Origin: Thiotrichaceae bacterium | GTDB lineage: Bacteria > Pseudomonadota > Gammaproteobacteria > SZUA-229 | Direction: 5' to 3' | Assembly: GCA_002746365.1 (NCBI GenBank) | Contig: NVWZ01000011.1 | Span: 98,286 to 104,938 of the forward strand | Length of the DNA: 6,653 nt | Part shown: in pieces, positions 5,545 to 6,653 of the stretch | Layout: the number at the start of each line of letters is the position of its first letter | Numbering within the stretch: position 1 is the stretch's first letter | The notes under the pieces: generated by a model | What the model was told of the DNA's origin: nothing | Databases searched by the model: none | What the model saw: only the letters and a program-made list of their open reading frames with translations | Translations under genes and position numbers: made by a program

Positions 5545-5856
5545 ATGAGGGAGATACGCTGGCAAGGAACGTCATTTGAAGACTTAAAGGTAATGCCTAA
5601 AGCTGTTCAAAGAAATGCTGGATACCAACTGCACCTTATTCAGTTTGGCTTAGAACCTTCCGACTGGAAACCAATGAAGGCCATTGGTACAGGGGTTCGT
5701 GAAATACGTATTCACCATAACGGTCAATACAGAATTATTTATGTATCGATTAAAAAAGAGGCTATTTATATATTACATAGCTTCCAAAAGAAAACTCAGA
5801 AAACTAGCAAGAAAGACTTAAACCTGGCGAAAGCACGATTAAAGGAAATTAAATAA
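5545..5856 (+). CDS. higB: RelE/HigB-superfamily toxin (phage-derived Gp49-like, DUF891 type)
   Basis: The 103-residue protein has the family pattern throughout: a WQGTSFEDLK start, MPKAVQRNAGYQL, FGLEPSDWKPMKAIGTGVREIRI, an IIYV strand, and the C-terminal IYILHSFQKKTQKTSKKDL with the basic patch. Characterised relatives are ribosome-dependent mRNA endonucleases that stop translation; cleavage here is inferred from the family. The length is typical and the protein appears intact. The ATG at 5545 is the only start giving the full N-terminal strand, but it lacks a ribosome binding site and coincides with the predicted transcription start. The stop overlaps the antitoxin start by one base (TAATG), so the two are one operon with the toxin first, the HigBA order. 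The symbol is by family resemblance. Confidence 0.88.
   Translation: MREIRWQGTSFEDLKVMPKAVQRNAGYQLHLIQFGLEPSDWKPMKAIGTGVREIRIHHNGQYRIIYVSIKKEAIYILHSFQKKTQKTSKKDLNLAKARLKEIK
5843..5847 (+). promoter_or_regulatory. Ribosome binding site of the antitoxin
   Basis: AGGAA lies 8 bases before the antitoxin ATG, inside the last codons of the toxin gene. It is a good Shine-Dalgarno, whereas the toxin has none, which should favour antitoxin synthesis from the shared message. Confidence 0.7.
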
Positions 5857-6134
5857 TGACCTCACATGTAACAAAAGGCAGCGTATTCGATGATTTATTC
5901 GACGGCAAAGAAGCCGCTAATCTTAAAGTTCGTGCTGAGTTACTGATTGCTATCGAACAATGGATTCACGATAACCGTCTTAAACAAAAAAAAGCGGCTG
6001 AAATACTGGGTATTAAACAGTCAAGAGTTAGTGACCTTGTCAACGGCAAGATTGATAAGTTTACCGTAGACTTCCTGATTAATTTACTTGCGCTTACAGA
6101 GCAAAAAGTCGAATTAAAAATTAAAGCAGCTTAA
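5856..6134 (+). CDS. higA: XRE-family HigA-type antitoxin and operon repressor
   Basis: This 92-residue partner of the preceding toxin binds and neutralises it and is expected to repress the shared promoter. The N-terminal GSVFDDLFDG followed by KVRAELLIAIEQWI is typical of the short HigA antitoxins paired with Gp49-like toxins. A helix-turn-helix spans about residues 42-63 (LKQKKAAEILGIKQSRVSDLVNGK), with recognition helix QSRVSDL. The C-terminal FTVDFLINLLALTEQKVELKI completes the fold. The start is well supported by AGGAA 8 bases upstream and the one-base overlap with the toxin stop. A T7 run follows at 6140-6146, but I see no convincing stem before it. The next gene is convergent, only 16 bp away. 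Confidence 0.9.
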   Translation: MTSHVTKGSVFDDLFDGKEAANLKVRAELLIAIEQWIHDNRLKQKKAAEILGIKQSRVSDLVNGKIDKFTVDFLINLLALTEQKVELKIKAA

Positions 6135-6150
6135 GGGACTTTTTTTATGA

Positions 6151-6653
6151 CTAAGCCACCCTGCTAAGGTCTGCAATGGATTCACCACAATGTGGACAAA
6201 AATCAGGGTGATTGCTAGATACATTATTAGCTGGGACTCTACTTTCCTGCTTTAGCAAACGCATTGCTTCTTCATCACTTATCCCCATACTGACCGAATA
6301 GTTCTGCAGAGTATTACGCTCAGTTTTATCTAATACGCCGTCTTCCAGTGCATCGCGCAGCATATTCGATAGGTGTCACGTCGTTTATTCACTTCCCGGG
6401 TAAAGCCGGATGCGATAATACCTGCCGGTAAGGCTGCCATGCCAACGCCAAGTATGGTTATGAACACACCGAGAGTTTTACCGGCGATAGTGACCGGAAT
6501 AACGTCACCGTAACCCACTGTGGTCAGCGTAATCGTTGCCCACCACATAGCTCGTGGTATCGTACCAAAAGCTTCTGGTTGTGCGCCGCGCTCGACCATA
6601 AACATGCCGGCTGATGCCAGCACCACCAGCACCAGCATGATAAATATTGCAGA
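6151..6653 (-). pseudogene. Voltage-gated-type potassium channel, 5' part beyond window, split by a frameshift
   Basis: Read from 6653, the first frame gives the end of a 6TM-type K+ channel: the S5 helix IFIMLVLVVLASAGMFMVE, the pore with the selectivity filter TTVGYGD, the S6 helix KTLGVFITILGVGMAALPAGIIASGF and a basic stretch REVNKRRDTYR. It then runs into ICCAMHWKTAY and stops at 6330. The natural continuation, MLRDALEDGVLDKTERNTLQ, lies in another frame from 6363 to 6151; it is an acidic helical tail ending in a zinc-ribbon-like FCPHCGESI. Codon CGA (6368-6366) is followed by two bases and then ATG, so one base is missing relative to an intact frame. No slippery heptamer is visible. The start and S1-S4 are off the right edge. 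It could be a real pseudogene, a recent mutation or a sequencing error; the truncated form keeps the whole pore. Confidence 0.82.

Noticed and set aside
6123..6146. Possible terminator after the antitoxin (T7 run at 6140-6146)
   Set aside because: The bases before the T-run give only a 4-bp AT-rich stem with a large loop; a T-run alone does not support a terminator.

Overview
The window looks like chromosome of a gammaproteobacterium. This rests on a DnaX N-terminal half and a HemC that read closely like the enterobacterial proteins, a short 4.5S-type SRP RNA directly upstream of dnaX, and a class-II tRNA-Ser with an encoded CCA. The genus cannot be fixed from this sequence.

Layout. (1) 1-1247, minus: the first 415 codons of dnaX (clamp-loader tau/gamma), running off the left edge. 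(2) 1353-1464, minus: the SRP RNA gene ffs, same direction as dnaX, with a TATAAT promoter. (3) 1638-2570, plus: hemC (hydroxymethylbilane synthase), transcribed divergently from ffs/dnaX. No hemD follows within the window. (4) 2585-2950: two copies of a 183-bp tandem repeat full of small hairpins, running into an intact tRNA-Ser(GGA) at 2938-3025. Each repeat ends inside the tRNA, so a 22-nt broken 5' piece of the tRNA lies exactly 183 bp upstream of the real one. (5) 3146-4852, minus: a complete OLD-family (ABC ATPase plus TOPRIM) nuclease without a visible partner gene. (6) 4853-5509: about 650 bp without an intact gene, holding only small repeats and stop-broken reading frames. (7) 5545-6134, plus: a HigB/HigA-type toxin-antitoxin pair, toxin first, with a clear promoter that appears to start transcription at the toxin ATG itself. 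(8) 6151-6653, minus: a potassium-channel gene, cut by the right edge and split by a one-base frameshift.

How it fits together. The left part (dnaX, ffs, hemC, tRNA-Ser) is core genome: replication, protein targeting, heme synthesis and translation. The part right of the tRNA looks accessory: an orphan defence-type nuclease, eroded sequence, a toxin-antitoxin module and a broken channel gene. This is what one expects of a tRNA-flanking insertion hotspot, although no duplicated tRNA 3' end marking an element boundary was found. The most unusual structure is the 183-bp duplication into the tRNA, whose junctions fit recombination between two copies of a 9-bp sequence. The most testable regulatory prediction is a leaderless toxin next to an antitoxin with a good ribosome binding site.
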